A stretch of 64,000 bases of DNA from Paragordius varius (Eukaryota; Nematomorpha), in contig OZ176054.1 in NCBI GenBank assembly GCA_964247055.1, positions 4,030,001-4,094,000 of the forward strand, read 5' to 3'. The notes under the pieces were generated by a model. It was not told the DNA's origin. It ran no database searches and was given only the letters and a program-made list of their open reading frames with translations. A program made the translations under genes and the position numbers. Below, piece by piece: positions 10,811 through 23,793 of the stretch (positions within the stretch are counted from its first letter, which is position 1; the number at the start of each line of letters is the position of its first letter).

Positions 10811-13137
10811 GTAAGAGAATATAATATCAAAACTAGATTTTATTTAATATTAAAGTTTAATTTAATTATAATAACTTAATTATTGGTTTATGATAAATGG
10901 CTTTTTTGCTCCATACTTTTATTAGAATTCTATTTATTACTACACATACTCCTTTTTTTATTTTATTAATTTTTTGTTGATTAACTTAGTACCAACCTAG
11001 TGGTAGAGATTCTAATATAAAAATTGCGTTATTGTTGTTAAAAGCTAATTCTTGATATCAAACAGAGTTTTTATGATATCAGACAAATAAATATATTAAA
11101 ACCATATCATATATATATATATATTTACATAATTATATTAATTGTAACTATTCAGTAGATATATAATATTTTTTTATTTATTCTTAGATCAGTACACACT
11201 CCAGTTTATTTTGATTATATAAATTAGAATATAAAATAAGACTCAATACAAACCCGTTTATGGTACTTATTTGAGAATACCATAAATACTTCTGCCATTT
11301 AATTTATTTAAATTTATTTTTGGTTTAAATTATTCAGAAACGAAGTTTATGTAAGACACAGCTTTGTTTTTTCATTCAACATCTAAATTTTCAGCTCTAC
11401 AAAATTATTTTAGTTAACAAAGCTGTTTTTAATATTAGGGTAATTTCTCATTTTTTTAAGCAAAACTCGCCGTATTTGGAATATATTGGTGTGGAATGGA
11501 AATCAAAAACTTAAAAAACTATGGACTGATTGAACAAAGTAACGACTTTAGCTATAGTACACTCAGTAGCAGACATATTGAAATTAAGATGTGTTAATTA
11601 GCGTAAGATTTTTTGTCCAGCGCATTTTTTAGCGGCCGCGCTTTCTTTTTCTTTCTATTTTGGAGTTTTGGAATTGAGGTTTTCTGATGTATTGTTTGTC
11701 AAAAATATGTGTTTAAAGCAGGGATTCCATCATGCTCTGTTCGGCAGACAAAAGTTCTAGAAAAATGATAAAAAAATGGATTTAAATTAAAAAATTACGA
11801 TTATTTAGAATATATATATCATCCGAAATCGAGTTTTAAATTAATAAAACAACCAAAAATTATCAAAGGTTGAATACCCCTGGTTTAGATAGTATTATGC
11901 GAAAGAATTACAGTATCAACTTTACTGGACACACAATTGCACTCCTCCACTTAGCGGAAAACAATTCTCTTGGCTTTTTATCAATGAAAAGACCTGGGAG
12001 GGTTTTCCAATCCGCCAAAGCTTTATTTATCTAATTAAATTATAAATGTGGAATATTTTGCCAACACAGTACTCATCAATGTCCATAGAAAACGAATTGA
12101 CTGAAGTAGTGTTTGAATATATATTTATATATATATATCTTGAAAATTTCATTAACACTAATAGCATTCTACAAGATAAAACAAATTGTGATAGGTAAAA
12201 CAAATATGACAAAATATCATATAAGATATGGAAGTTTTATGGTGTATGTTACAAAATAAGACTAACCAAAATATTCATGTCCCACTATGTTATATGGAAC
12301 TGAAATTCAGACGACAATAGAAAAGTTAATGTTAGGGCTTATGGTGTTGGCAAAGGCATTAAATTATTCTGTATTTCTTGCAAAATAAAACCAAATAAAG
12401 TTATCGTATTTTTGACACGCCGTTAGAGCATCTTTGAAACATATGACAGGGAAAATAGAAGGGGAAAGAAAAAGCGATTCTCTGTAAAATGCGCTCCGCA
12501 GAAACATTTCATCTATAAAAATTTCTATTTAAAAATTAACATTACTTAACGGATTAAATTGGCGTATATTCTATAAAAAAGCTACGAATCGACAAGATAT
12601 TAGCTTTCATTCAATTACTAATCATTGCAAATAATAATTTAACAAAAGTTTTAAGCGTGAAAAAACAAATAATCACCAAACAGATATCAATTTGTTCAAG
12701 AACAATTATTTGCTTTTGAAATATCTGTTTTAAAGTTTAAAAGTCCCATCTCAAAATTCAATTATACCTATAACTAACGTTAAACAACTTGATAAATAAT
12801 TATTTCAAATTCGATTAATTGAATAAATTAAATAATATATTTTCATAAAAATTGGAAAATCCAATAAAAAATTTTCAATATATTTTGAGGTCCTTTTTTA
12901 TTATCAATCTTGAGATTAATTCAAAAGGAAAGGCCAACTGGCATACTACCTCTGAAATATACCTACTGAAATGCTTTAACATATACTATATATTATTAAA
13001 AAAATAGAATGCTTTTCATAATAATTTGAATAAATCGGATGTCCATTTTCGAAATTTTATTTTTATAAACTTTATCGCCATTATCTACGCCTCCCTCCTG
13101 AGTTAGAAAATATTTATAATTCATATTGATGGGGTAA
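10811..13137 (+). mobile_element. Truncated NAT10 intron 11 with LINE remnant (copy A)
   Basis: Intron sequence from the exon 11 donor to the duplication breakpoint. It contains a decayed plus-strand LINE reverse-transcriptase remnant (about 11840-12510), recognised from its better-preserved twin in copy B (30700-31310): a block like TIALLHLAENN (derived from the FADD region), a YLGNFIN-like block and a GKIEGERKR-like C-terminal block. Copy A has lost about 20 bp of the open stretch near 11866. Nothing else is recognisable. Confidence 0.5.
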
Positions 13138-14989
13138 AGACTAAAGAGATCATTTATATTAGGCTTAATTCGTTATATACTTTTAGGATTTCGAATTTCA
13201 AATCGCTCTGCGATATAAACTACCCAAAAGGTATGAAGTGTTAAGCCGAATTTAAAAATAAGCTTTATACCTTTTTTTAAAAGATCTAATATAGTAAAAA
13301 AATCTCCTCATCTCAAACTTTTTCACGCCATTTTTTTCTTATTTTTTTTAAATAGCTAGAACAGACATAAATTTATATTATGGTTGGAGGATGTAAATAA
13401 TTAACATTAAAAAGTGTTTAATCTATATTTTTCTAGCAAACACTTGATATTTTTATTTTAAATCAGCTATTCATTTTAAAATAGTTCGGAGCTGCCGCAA
13501 TTCCCTGGAAGTTAAAAAACTATAAAAAATAAACATTTTCCAATACAGGAGAATAATGTTTGATAAAATTTTAACCAAAACAACTTTTAAAACAGTTATT
13601 GATTTTCAAGATCAAGCTCTAATCGGGGTCAAAAAATGAAGATGTTACGAAGTGTTAAATGCATTTTCTGAATAACTCCCGAATTTCGGCAATAAACTAG
13701 CAAAATTGTTAAAATAAATAATAGTTAATGCGTTAGTAAATATTTATAATGTTAAAAAATTTATAAAATTTGTAATGATGCCCGTGTATTTTGCGAACTT
13801 GGCCCGCGAAGCCATTTGTGTTGGACTCTAGTGCTGTAAAAAATTATAAAAACACCTTTTCTATATAATTTAATAATGCTGAACATATTTTCAAATTTTA
13901 TTAAAGATAAAGTGTGTTTATAAAATAATATACTTAATTGGACCAACAAACGCCTTAACATAACTCCGAAGTCATAGTCTAGCGTCATTAAATTATATTG
14001 AAAGTTTCTTTTTATGTCTTAGGTTTTTCTATTTTCACCATGCTTCAAAATATTATAAAATACCCATATTTTAATAAAAATTATACAAAGTATATAATAA
14101 TGATAAAAATACATAAAATATTTTGCTTTAAGTTTTGCCACAGCCACGTTATTTTTATATGGTGGCGTATTTTACAAAGTAAAGATCTACCGAGCGGCTC
14201 ATTAAAAAATGCGCGAAGATTTGCCTTTTTTATGGAAATATTTAAAGCTATAGTGTTATAAACTCATAAGTCAAATATTTTTTTATAAATGCCACTTTAC
14301 GGTGGCAGAGGCAAATTCGTCATAGAAAAATTAAAAAAATATAATATTCCATTCGAATGCGCCCCCACCTTTACCTCATAATCATCCCAACACAATTTAC
14401 ATGGAATTAACTTCTTGAATAAACCCCTATTTACACACTATGTGGGGCCTAATTAATAAAAAAAATGGCCAGACCCTTTTTGGCGCATTCATAAATAAAT
14501 AAAAATTTTATTTTTCACCTTGAATGGGCTTACACGTTTTCCGAAATTAGTCTCCAAGCGAACATTTTATATTTTAATCATTATTATATATCTTTGGTTG
14601 GCTTGCTGTTTGCTAATAAATTGTTCATTTATTTAAGCAGTTCACAAAACAAGTAATGCGCCGCAGTTACCACTGATTTGCATCACTAATCTATCTTTAT
14701 ACCGAAAAGCATGGAGAAATCTATCGTACATGTATTTGAAAATTGACTGCAAGGTAACATTAACCATTATTATATTTTGAAAATATGTATTATATATAAA
14801 TTTAATTAATTATATTATATTTGGTTAAATTAGATTAATATTTGAACAAAAAGACATTTTTTAAATATTGGATATATTTGGACAATTTACACAAATAAAT
14901 CTTATGATTTCAATTTGAAATGAATAATATATATTAAATTAAAACTAATATATAACTATTGACTATTAAATAATTTATTTATATTTGTT
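13138..14989. other. Duplication junction and SHPK 3' flank
   Basis: No gene seen. About 13200-13660 contains end motifs of the TTAACACTTCATTA/CCCAAAG MITE family (for example TATGAAGTGTTAAG at about 13240) and an inverted match to 25860-25990. A short block at 13795-13825 (CCCGCGAAGCCATTTGTGTT) recurs inverted at about 33890-33925, and 14440-14535 recurs near 49415-49495; both look like dispersed DNA-transposon fragments. The rest is unassigned AT-rich DNA. Confidence 0.5.
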
Positions 14990-17900
14990 TTATGTAGTAA
15001 ATTTAAATTTGTGAAATGCTGCCAAACATGCGCCGTACGCTGCATCATAGTTTATTTTGAACATAGTCAAATCCATTTCATAAAACATCCTAACCTAAAA
15101 AAGATGGGATAAAAACATACTAAAAATATGAAAAAACGGGGTTTCAAATTTGGGACATTTAAACCCCCATAAAATTTTGATAGGCAGTGTTCGTTATATT
15201 TATGGTGATTAAATTATAGATTTTTATTAGAGATTATTAAATATATTAAGAATAAACCATAAAAATAATTATCACAATATAGTATAGATTTCTTCAAAAT
15301 ATTATTCGAAATTATTGCAAAAAATTTTATAAAGAAATTTAACAGAATTTTAATTCATTGCGTTATAGTTAAAATTGTACATAATGTGACAACATGGGTA
15401 TATTAAGTAATGCATTGCCAGTCCCTAGCATCCCTGTAATATCAGGTTGGAAATTTGATGGAGGCATCATGTTATGTAAATTACGTATTAATCCTTTGCA
15501 TATGGACTGGAAAACATTATCTATTCGTTCGAAAAGAAATTAGACTATAAGATTAATGTTTATCATTAAAGGGTTTAAAACTTCAAGAACAATTTTTAAC
15601 GAAAACGAACAAAGACATTTATATCTTTTGCCATTTAATGCTGCTATTTGAGTTGCGTTTTGACGGGTAAAAAATATTAGCCGGTAAGACTGCTAATGAA
15701 TACAGTCATTCATGGCCATAACCAGTCGATCAATAATCGGTAATACATGTTGTATAAATAAATAAATAAAAATTAACCAATTAAATTTTGCTATTTTAAT
15801 TATTTAATATTTAGTAGTTTGTTTATAAGGTGATTGAAAGAATTTTGCGCAATATTTTCTTCTTTAAGCAAGATCCAGATAAAGAGCTGACGAAGACCGT
15901 TTTTTCTGGAAGCTTTTCCAAACGGTTTATAAATTTCTAATTATATATACAGCGTTTAAGTTCAGTAAAGGACAAAATTGGTTCCAATGACTTTTCAGTT
16001 ACGGTTACATTTATCATGATTAAGAATAATAACTTCAATTTATGTAAGATTATAAATATTAAAACCAAAATTTAAGTTGTTTAAGGTTATGTTTGTAACA
16101 TATGCTTGTTTAGTATCGGATCGTTCTGGGATGATAATTGGTTGTATGTGCAAAAGATTCGAATCAAAATCTGATTCCAGTGATGGATTTATGTTTTTTA
16201 AACGCTCCCATATACAATCTTTGTTGATATTTAGTCCTAATAATGAAAAAATATAGATTTAAATATTTTATTTAATATAAATATTCAAGAATAAATTTAA
16301 CATATGTAATTAATCTATTTCTTGTCCAAAAGCCTTAGCGAGAAGTAGCTAATATGTTATAAAGTTAAATTGATTTAGCAAAATTTTTATTGGCTTTAGA
16401 AAAGATTTTTGCCAACATTTTTTTCCTAAAGCAGTAATTTGAGTTACCAGATCAGTGCATTCAAAATGTAAGTCATAGACTCAGGCAGAAACCAAGCTAA
16501 ATCTATTAATTAATGAAGTCTAAAACTTTAGTTTCGCCGCATAACTAAACTTTGCAGATAAATAGACACAGTCGGACATTGAATTGTATTTTGCAGTAAT
16601 AAAAAATTTATTACCTAAATCTTTCATCCAGGAAAATATCATATCAACAAAAGCGCAAATGACATTTCCGCCATTCATTGAAGCGACGATCGCCAAGTAA
16701 TGGTTATCAAAAAATGGAATATATTCCAAGGCATTGTTTTTAGTGGTATCATCTTTGGATATATTAACGATATAACTGGGCTGAAATCCTTTGGGTAAAA
16801 CAAAGGATACTTGAGCGGATGTTCCGATATTAATCACTATATTAAACAAAAAAAGTCACGATCACTGAATTTGAATGATCATTTGAAGGCGGATCACCCA
16901 TTAACTACATTAAATCATTTAATAAAGTTTGGATTTTCTAACAAACTTTGACATTAGGTAACAATAAATTGTTTTAATTCTAATTTTTAATAGCTTTACG
17001 TGGGATTGTGTGTCTAAATTCGCTATTATTATCATATAATTATTGAGAGTTGCACTATTGTTCAATGAACAAAAAATGACTCGCTCATAAAATTTTAAAG
17101 ATTGATTTCTAGAAATACCTGCCCGATTTTTGTAATGTGAGTAAGCGGCATAAGCAGCACAAGGTGTGTCACCCAAGCAAACATACACAGGAGTGCCTTG
17201 TGAGATATTGTAAAAATTAGATTTTAAATTTCCCACTATATGTCCGGGTTCAGCCGTACCAGGTAATAAATATATTGGGAATGAAACATTTTGCAATCTA
17301 AATTATTAATCGCTATAGCTTTGAAGATTTATAAAATTAAATATATTGATGAATAAGAAAATGCAAAATGTTAATTACAATAAATAACAACTTTTAACAT
17401 CTATGATGTTGTATGTTAAAATTTTTACTGTTCAATACCCTTTAAGTGATTTTTAACCCAGAGAGAATACAAAATAATTATCTTAAAAATATATATGGTA
17501 TTGGGCCGAATTTAATAATATGTATTTATGGCTTTTTTAGCGCTTGCAGAAAGATCCTTATCTCAAACTTTTGTTTCCATTGGATATCAATAAAAATACT
17601 GACATGTAAAAACACACGATTAAAAAAGTAAAACTTTAAATACATTTAATTCGACAAAAAAATCAGCTGTTATAGATTTCCAAATTTTAAATTGTGGAAA
17701 TATTTTACTAAATTAAAATTCTTGTTAGTAATTTTAATTAGGGTGCTTGGATATATATGGAATGGCAAAATAATAATGAAAACTTAAAATAAATCCTAAA
17801 CTATCTTAATTTACAAAAAAATGCTAACGAATTTCGGTCCTATTATGAGGTCTAATTTTTTAAAGAAATACATAATGTTTGAAAAGGTAGAAGCCAAAGA

Positions 17901-18189
17901 AAACCAGGCCGACCACAGATGAGGTTAGACATGATAAAACAGGAGAGACTAAATTTAACGAGTTGAATTTAGCTGTAAAAGGTAAAAAGAATGGAAATCA
18001 ATAGTGCACACTAAATCCAACGTTTACGACTTAAGAATAAGCAGCCAATATATTTTTCTTCAAACAAAAATCCAACATATATACAGGCGTGGGTTTGAGT
18101 GCCGTTTAACCTTAGTTAAAACAAACTTATGGAATTTTTTTTCCATTACAAACTTAAAACTGGAAGAAGTTCTTACAAATGGGTTAATT

Positions 18190-18229
<40 letters not shown>

Positions 18230-19108
18230 CAAAAAATCGATTTGTTTTACAATCATCAAATTCATAAAAAAATTGCTTATGGCGGTAAATTTCAAAATTC
18301 GCTACATCTAATATAGTCTTATTATCTTATAAAATAAATTATCAGGTACAAAAAGAAAAAGCACAAACTAATAATTTGGATAAAAAACTTTATCAAATTA
18401 TCCAAAATAATACGTGTCTTTGTCCCATTCATTGCGTACGCTATCATAGTATCCCCAACTAACAGCATTTTGATTTGACATGATTGGTTCAATCACTGGA
18501 TCATGATTTTCATCATTATTATCTTTCCAATTGCATAATAACCATGTTATTAAATCTCCAATTGTTCCGGCATATGTGTAATCCTCAACCTGTTTTAAGT
18601 TCGGCTCATTTCCTTTGGCTAGCCAATACAGAGTGGCACACCCAAATCCAGGGTATATGTGATTTTGAACTTTTGGAGATTTAGGGAGTTCTTCCATAAT
18701 AGATTGGGATCGTACATCTTCCCAATTGTAAAAATGAGAGCAATATTTATCAAAACAAGACTTCCAACCATGAGCACTATTGGTTTTTACATCTGATTTA
18801 TTGGTTGAAATTTCGTTTAGATTTAGAAATCTTAACTCTGGTTTCCAGAGTACACAGCCATGTTGTTGACAACACATTGATAGAGAAACAATATTAGATG
18901 ATAAAAGAGGAGGTATGCTATGAATAATTTCTACAAATGTAGTAAGTATGAATAAAACATTGGAGGTATTGAATTTATTGGAGTCCTTATCTGATTTTTG
19001 CAAAGAAACAGTTGGATAAGGTAAGGATTTAGAATATGCTATTTCTCCATCTCCATTCAGTACAATTAATTTGATAAAAGATGTCCCAATATCTAATCCC
19101 AAAAACAT
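14990..19108 (-). CDS. SHPK: Sedoheptulokinase, copy B (complete)
   Basis: Six coding exons: 18414-19108, 17119-17297, 16615-16836, 16066-16236, 15381-15520 and 14990-15094, giving 503 aa (human SHPK 478). Phases agree across all junctions and introns are GT-AG. FGGY kinase fold: N-terminal ATP-binding GLDIGTS, the CATLYWL and AGTIGDL blocks, SNQNAVSWGYY, then C-terminal blocks VINIGTSAQVSF, MNGGNVICAF, CKGLIRNLHNMM, GTGNAL and YDAAYGACLAA, the last matching DAAVGAAL of the human protein. The cytosolic enzyme makes sedoheptulose-7-phosphate for the pentose phosphate pathway. Unlike its neighbours it has no ultrashort intron (smallest about 280 bp). The start at 19108 is fixed by family alignment. 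No break seen, so this is a likely functional copy. Confidence 0.93.
17770..18060 (+). mobile_element. 5'-truncated RTE-like LINE tail in SHPK intron 1 (copy B)
   Basis: Orthologue of the fragment at 1990-2290. It contains AGGCCGACCACAGATGAGG and ends near the AACGTTTACGACTTA motif that closes the full-length LINE. Reading frame broken. Confidence 0.78.
18192..18226. repeat. (TA)n microsatellite
   Basis: About 17 TA units in SHPK intron 1 of copy B; copy A has only a short TATATA there, so it expanded after the duplication. Other (TA)n tracts in the window: about 29961-29987, 31023-31048, 35278-35301, 40557-40586, 46467-46489 and 54880-54917. Confidence 0.9.
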
Positions 19109-19715
19109 TTTTTTCTAGTTTACATGAAGGAAAAGCGATAAAGCATTCTTATTTTAACCGAGGATGCGGAAAAAAATATATGCTGCATTTGAACATAAAT
19201 GATCCTTGCGAATAGATCTTTTATAAAATATTTTTTTAAATAGAAATCATAAATTAACACATTTGTATTTTTATTTTATGGTTAAAGCAATATTAATCGA
19301 TATGTTTGCTTTTAATTTTGGTTGCGAAACAGTAAATGGTTAGGAGCGAAATAAAAAACAAACATAAATAAAATTATTCATTATAAATATTTTAGTGTTT
19401 AACGTAAGGCAGTCTTGCGATATCGTTTGTTTCGGTTAAATTAATTTGTACTTATATTGTTTTAATTTTAAACAAATAAATTTATTAATCTTTAAAAATT
19501 AAAGATATCAATATTACATTAGGGAACTATAGAATATTATTACGTTTTATTAATGTCAAAAATATATCGGCTACTGTATACTATTATGGTTTCTAAATTA
19601 ATTGGGTTTAAGTCAATAATAATTGAAGAAATATACACTTGATAATCCTAATATCAAAAGGGAACAACTATAAGAGATTATCAATAGTGGTATAATAACA
19701 GAGCTTGCTATCACT

Positions 19716-20298
19716 ATACCATTTGCACTTCAAGAGTGTCCTTGAACACTTCAAGTTGGTCCTTTGACTTTTTTGTTTTGTATTAAATTTTTATCAATCA
19801 AATCGTAAATGATACATCTATTTTATTGTTTTTAACCTATTTTCTATTATTTACATAAATTTTAAATTGATATCAACTTTAAATCTTTGAAAAGCCGTAT
19901 ATCTTTATTAATTTCTTAAAATAATTTTGGATATTTACATTTCAACATGAAATAAAAAAATATAAAAGTTTTCTGGGTTAATAATTAACTTTTTTTATTA
20001 AAAACATTTAAAAGTCAATAATTTTGTTCAATTGAAAAAAAATAGTTTGAAACAAAAAAAGTGGCTTTTTAATAAAAATTTTTATTTTTAAATGAATAAA
20101 TATATAATAAATAAAGAAAATTAGGTTAATAAATAATAAAAAAAAATAAATGCAAAAATTATGGTTAAATCAAAATTTATAAATTTTAAGGACCAACTTG
20201 AAGTGTTCAAGGACCAACTTGAAATGTTCAAGGACCAACTTAAATTGTTCAAGGACCAACTTGAAGTGTTCAAGGACACTCTTGAAGTCAAATCGTAT
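19716..20298. mobile_element. TIR element with internal 21-bp minisatellite, copy B only
   Basis: About 583 bp absent from copy A (target near 3920). Terminal inverted repeats of about 42 bp: left ATACCATTTGCACTTCAAGA..., right (inverted) ATACGATTTGACTTCAAGAG, continuing GTGTCCTTGAACACTTCAAG on both arms. On the right arm the inner TIR part is expanded to about four tandem 21-bp units (AAGGACCAACTTGAAGTGTTC and variants, about 20188-20277); the left arm has one. Non-coding; it looks like a MITE. Confidence 0.8.
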
Positions 20299-20661
20299 AT
20301 TTGCTAGTTTATGTCCATCGATCTTTTTCCGAGACTTTTTATATTGAGCATTCACCCTTCAGTAGCTTTAATTTTTATACTTTATCTCTTAATCCTCTTT
20401 GCTATATATAATAATCTGGTTTTAGATAAAGAACATTATTATTTTTGGTATTCAGTCCATATACACCTATAATCTTTAATAATAAATCCGCTATCTTATT
20501 TTATAATATAAAATTTGTGATTTTTAGAATAATATTACTGCATTATGAATGGTTGCATCAACCCCTTAGAGTTTTATATTAACAATAAATTAGTAAGATC
20601 TTTCAAAAGCTAGGTTAGAAATTAACCGGGAGACTAGTATGTCAAGTTGGAACGGCTAGAG

Positions 20662-21971
20662 CAGTGGTACTCACCAAAAAAATTTGACGGGCCAAATAAA
20701 ATATATTTTTTTTCGAGGGCCATGAACCTTATAATGGCAAATATCCCATAGCTATTTGACACATATGCACATATTTATACTCTAAATCAGCAAAATGAAT
20801 TTTTAGCGGATCGCATGTAAATCCAGCTAAAAACTCCTTCCATTTAATTAAAAAAATAAAAATATTTTATAACAACATTTATTTAGATATTAACCAATAA
20901 TTTTTGACAAATTTGGTTACGCACCATGACAGGCCAATCTTAATACGTCGTCTATATGATCATCGGTTAAGAGATTTCTGAATATTCTTGACCTACTTCA
21001 TTTTTGAATATGCCGTCCCACACGTGTAAGTTGAGGGAAAAACAGTTAGGATAACGAGCACATTTTTTTATTATTTATTTGGGACATCTAGCCAAAACTC
21101 TACATATCTTTCTTCTACGGCGGTTGAATTTTCTGCCACAGATGATGTTAATATATCCACCGTTTCAATTATTGAATTGAGATTTCATCTTTTACACGCG
21201 AACCAAGTTTTGCTAATGAATAAAGCAGTGAAAGTGTAAAATATTTTGCAAATTATATTTGTTTTTCAAAAGAGGAATAAATTCTTTTATTCCAATCATA
21301 GAGGGACAGCCATCTGTGCAGATCGATACCAATATTTCATAGATATACCATTATTATCGAAAAAAGTGCCAATTGTTTCGAGAAAATCACTTCCTGGTAT
21401 TATTCATTGGTAAATATTCTGAATAGTCCTCGTTGATGTTGTCGTTGCAAAATCTCACGAAGATCGCGCATAGGTATTGAACTAATATGAGTGCTAGAAT
21501 CAATAGCAATACTATATTTGCAGTTTATCAAAGCCAATTATATATTCTTAAAAATATATTTAAACATAACTATAATGCGTCGAGCACATGTTGATTCAAG
21601 AAGTTGAAGTTTATAATTTGCATCGTGATTCGATCTTTATTATGGAATTCAATTTTTATGGTAGAAATATGGACATAATAGATTTTTCGTTCTGTATCCT
21701 TATAGAATACAGAAACAGAAACAACGTGTGCCAAAATTTTGAACATTTTAATGTAGGGAAATTTTTTTACATTTCAAATTCAAGAAAAAATAAAAATTAC
21801 CAAAATTAAATCTAAAGAAAAGATAATATTAAATTAAACGAAAATTCGTTTAGGTGTATTATAAAAATTTATCAATAAAAAAAATAATTAAGTATCAATA
21901 TGGTCATAGGGCAATTTTAAAGCACTCTTAGGGCCGCATGCGGCCCGCGGGCCGCGGTTTGAGTATCACTG
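20662..21971 (-). mobile_element. hAT transposon with decayed ZBED/SCAND3-type transposase
   Basis: 1310 bp bounded by short inverted ends CAGTGGTACTCA / CAGTGATACTCA and by 8-bp flanks GGCTAGAG (20654-20661) and GGTTAGAG (21972-21979), a 7/8 target-site duplication as expected for hAT. Minus-strand reading gives transposase fragments: ICTDGCPSMIG (about 21300-21325), which matches the catalytic CTDGAPSM block of hAT transposases, then a HCFIH block, and LTDDHIDDVLRLAC (about 20935-20980) from the C-terminal end. Several stops and shifts are present, so it is not functional. Copy A has the uninterrupted GGTTAGAG, so the insertion is younger than the duplication. Confidence 0.85.
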
Positions 21972-22419
21972 GGTTAGAGTAATGAAAGCGTAGGATTTTA
22001 AAATTTTTTAAATTATTTCCCGACCTGCTTCCTCTTTCATATTTATTTTCAAATACTTTGTTTAGAACATTTTGATATTTTTTCTAAAGCGAAATTCTTT
22101 TGAATGATCGCTATTCCGAACCAAAATAATTTTATTTTTATATGAGGTATAATATTAAAAAAATAAGGGACAAAAAAATGATATAAAAAATACACGGGAT
22201 TATATTATCATTTTAGTTTTTTGTCCTAAGATAATAATAATGACACATTCACACAAAAAATATCCTACGAATTTAATTTTTCTGATAGCAAAATATATCT
22301 TGGTTTTTATATATACATTTTTTTGGTTTTACTCCATAAATAATCTGCGCACATTTTAATAAATTAATTATATAATAGAAGGTAAATTGGGCGATTTCAT
22401 ACATTTCTAGGTGGAATAA

Positions 22420-22960
22420 AACAGACAGTTCAATACATATCCCAACAGGCTTGGGTAAAATATCATCAACTTAAAATAGTGCTCAAAAATAAAAACATAT
22501 CTGCAAACAAAGCCTTGATCTACAAAGCCGGCATACGTCCTATACACCTTTATGCAAGCGAGACATGGCCGATGACAGATTCAATCGAGAAAAAACTAAT
22601 GAAAAAAGCGGATGCTTAATTATTTTGACCCCAATAAGTCAAATTCAAATTTGCATCAACTGTAAAAACTTGAACCTTTAAATATTATGATCAGAAAAAA
22701 TAGGCTTAGATATTTCGGACACATCAAACGTACTCCAGAACAATGGACAAATAAATTTTTATCCCTACATCCTGAAGGCAAAAATCGCAGTGGTAGACCA
22801 ACATTTAACTGGGAAAAAACAATAAATAATGAAAGTGTTGCCAACATTAATGTTAACGCCTGGCAGGATCGAAAATATTGCAGGCAGCTTCTATACGGAC
22901 AATGGCCCATTATACAAAGACAATACATCCTAACTAATTTTGTTTATATATTTTAAGATA
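22420..22960 (+). mobile_element. LINE reverse-transcriptase 3' remnant (copy B)
   Basis: Better-preserved twin of 4790-5330. An open stretch at 22687-22956 reads NRLRYFGHIKRTPEQW, then GRPTFNWEKTINN, a usual C-terminal block of APE-type LINE proteins; upstream pieces resemble AGIRP..LYASETW. Inactive fragment. Confidence 0.78.
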
Positions 22961-23224
22961 CAATAAGAAAGTAAAATAAACATCATAATACATATTAATT
23001 TCTAAATATGGATTCCAAAAGTCACATTTTTGTCTATTTTTATTTAAATGCAAAAGTGGCGAGCTGAGATTGCATGATAAGAATTTTTAATAGATGCTAA
23101 GATAAAAATAATAAAATGCAAACAATAACTTTATAAGATTAAAAAACTCCCATAATATCGATGGATTAATATATTATATAAATTAATTTGTCATATAACT
23201 TGTGGTATGAAATATAAATAAATA

Positions 23225-23763
23225 TTAATTAATGGTAGAAAAGTGAGATCGAATTGAAATTTCTTGCATCATTTGATTACACATTGCAGAATATGGATTC
23301 ATTTGAATCAATTGACATTTCGCAAACTTTCCTCCTAAATTCGCTGCTTTTTCATAACACTTCTTTGCACAATCCAATTCATTGTATTTTTGATGTAGAA
23401 TACCCCGTTGTGTGTAACATTGACATGTGGTATAACTTGCTGTATCATCTAAAATATCTATAGCTTTATCTAGATCTAATATAGCCACTAAAAGTATTAA
23501 ATCATTTTACGTTCGTATTTTCCCATAAATTGATATATTTGAGCCCGATTATTTAACAATGAAGGGGCATTGGGTAGAATTACAAGAGCTTTATTGATCA
23601 AATTTAATGCATCTGAATACTCTTTTTTTTCAGCCCTCTTAATAGCCTCAGTTTCGTATTGTTGCAAAATTTGTGATTTTGATTCATCAAATATATCTTG
23701 TGATTTTTTTAAAGAAACAGAGGGTGGAATCAAAAAATTTAAAATGTCGTTATCAGATGGCAT
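23225..23763 (-). CDS. TTC36: Tetratricopeptide repeat protein 36 homologue, copy B
   Basis: Exons 23511-23763 and 23225-23487 with a 23-bp GT-AG intron (23488-23510), 171 aa. Same domain layout as copy A: N-terminal PSDNDILNFL..PP, TPR helices (LLNNRAQIYQFMGKYE; CYTQRGILHQKYNELDCAKK), conserved end QMNPYSAMCNQMM. The start at 23763 lies 30 bp from the NAT10 start on the other strand. Both copies are open but differ at about 14 residues, many in the N-terminal third, which is high compared with the flanking duplicated genes. Small TPR protein of uncertain function; a protein-protein adaptor role is the family expectation. Confidence 0.9.
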
Positions 23764-23793
23764 CGAAATAATACATTCATATTTATAAAAAGC
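23764..23793. promoter_or_regulatory. 30-bp divergent spacer between TTC36 and NAT10 starts (copy B)
   Basis: The two start codons face away from each other across 30 bp, identical in length to copy A. This implies a shared bidirectional promoter or overlapping leaders. A spliced leader or upstream non-coding exon could also explain it; none is visible. Confidence 0.5.

Larger units (their letters stand above)
1..13137. repeat. Tandem segmental duplication, copy A (left end outside window)
   Basis: This stretch is colinear with copy B: position 1 matches about 16397, TTC36 at 5572-6110 matches 23225-23763, and NAT10 exons 1-11 (6141-10810) match 23794-29670. Exons are nearly identical; introns and spacers carry scattered substitutions and private insertions (for example 1095-1415 and about 1500-1828 only in A). 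Similarity to copy B stops at about 13137, within NAT10 intron 11, where copy B continues into the rest of the gene (about 31947). The arrangement is a direct tandem duplication of about 18.8 kb. The left end of copy A lies before position 1. Confidence 0.93.
19109..23224. other. SHPK-TTC36 spacer, copy B
   Basis: No host gene seen. It matches 3321-5571 of copy A but is about 1.9 kb longer because of an inverted-repeat element (19716-20298) and a hAT transposon (20662-21971). The shared LINE remnant is at 22420-22960. Confidence 0.6.

Noticed and set aside
16520-16849. Reading SHPK exon 3 through its apparent open frame to about 16520
   Set aside because: Family alignment fits a donor after ...WMKDLG (16615) and an exon at 16066-16236; the extension is intron.
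20185-20280. CRISPR-like array of 21-bp repeats
   Set aside because: Units are directly adjacent with no spacers, in a eukaryotic genome; it is a minisatellite.
20170-20355. Minus-strand frame coding repeated FKLVLEH units, resembling a repeat protein
   Set aside because: The repeats are a 21-bp minisatellite inside a MITE terminal repeat; the unit length is a multiple of three, which keeps the frame open by chance.
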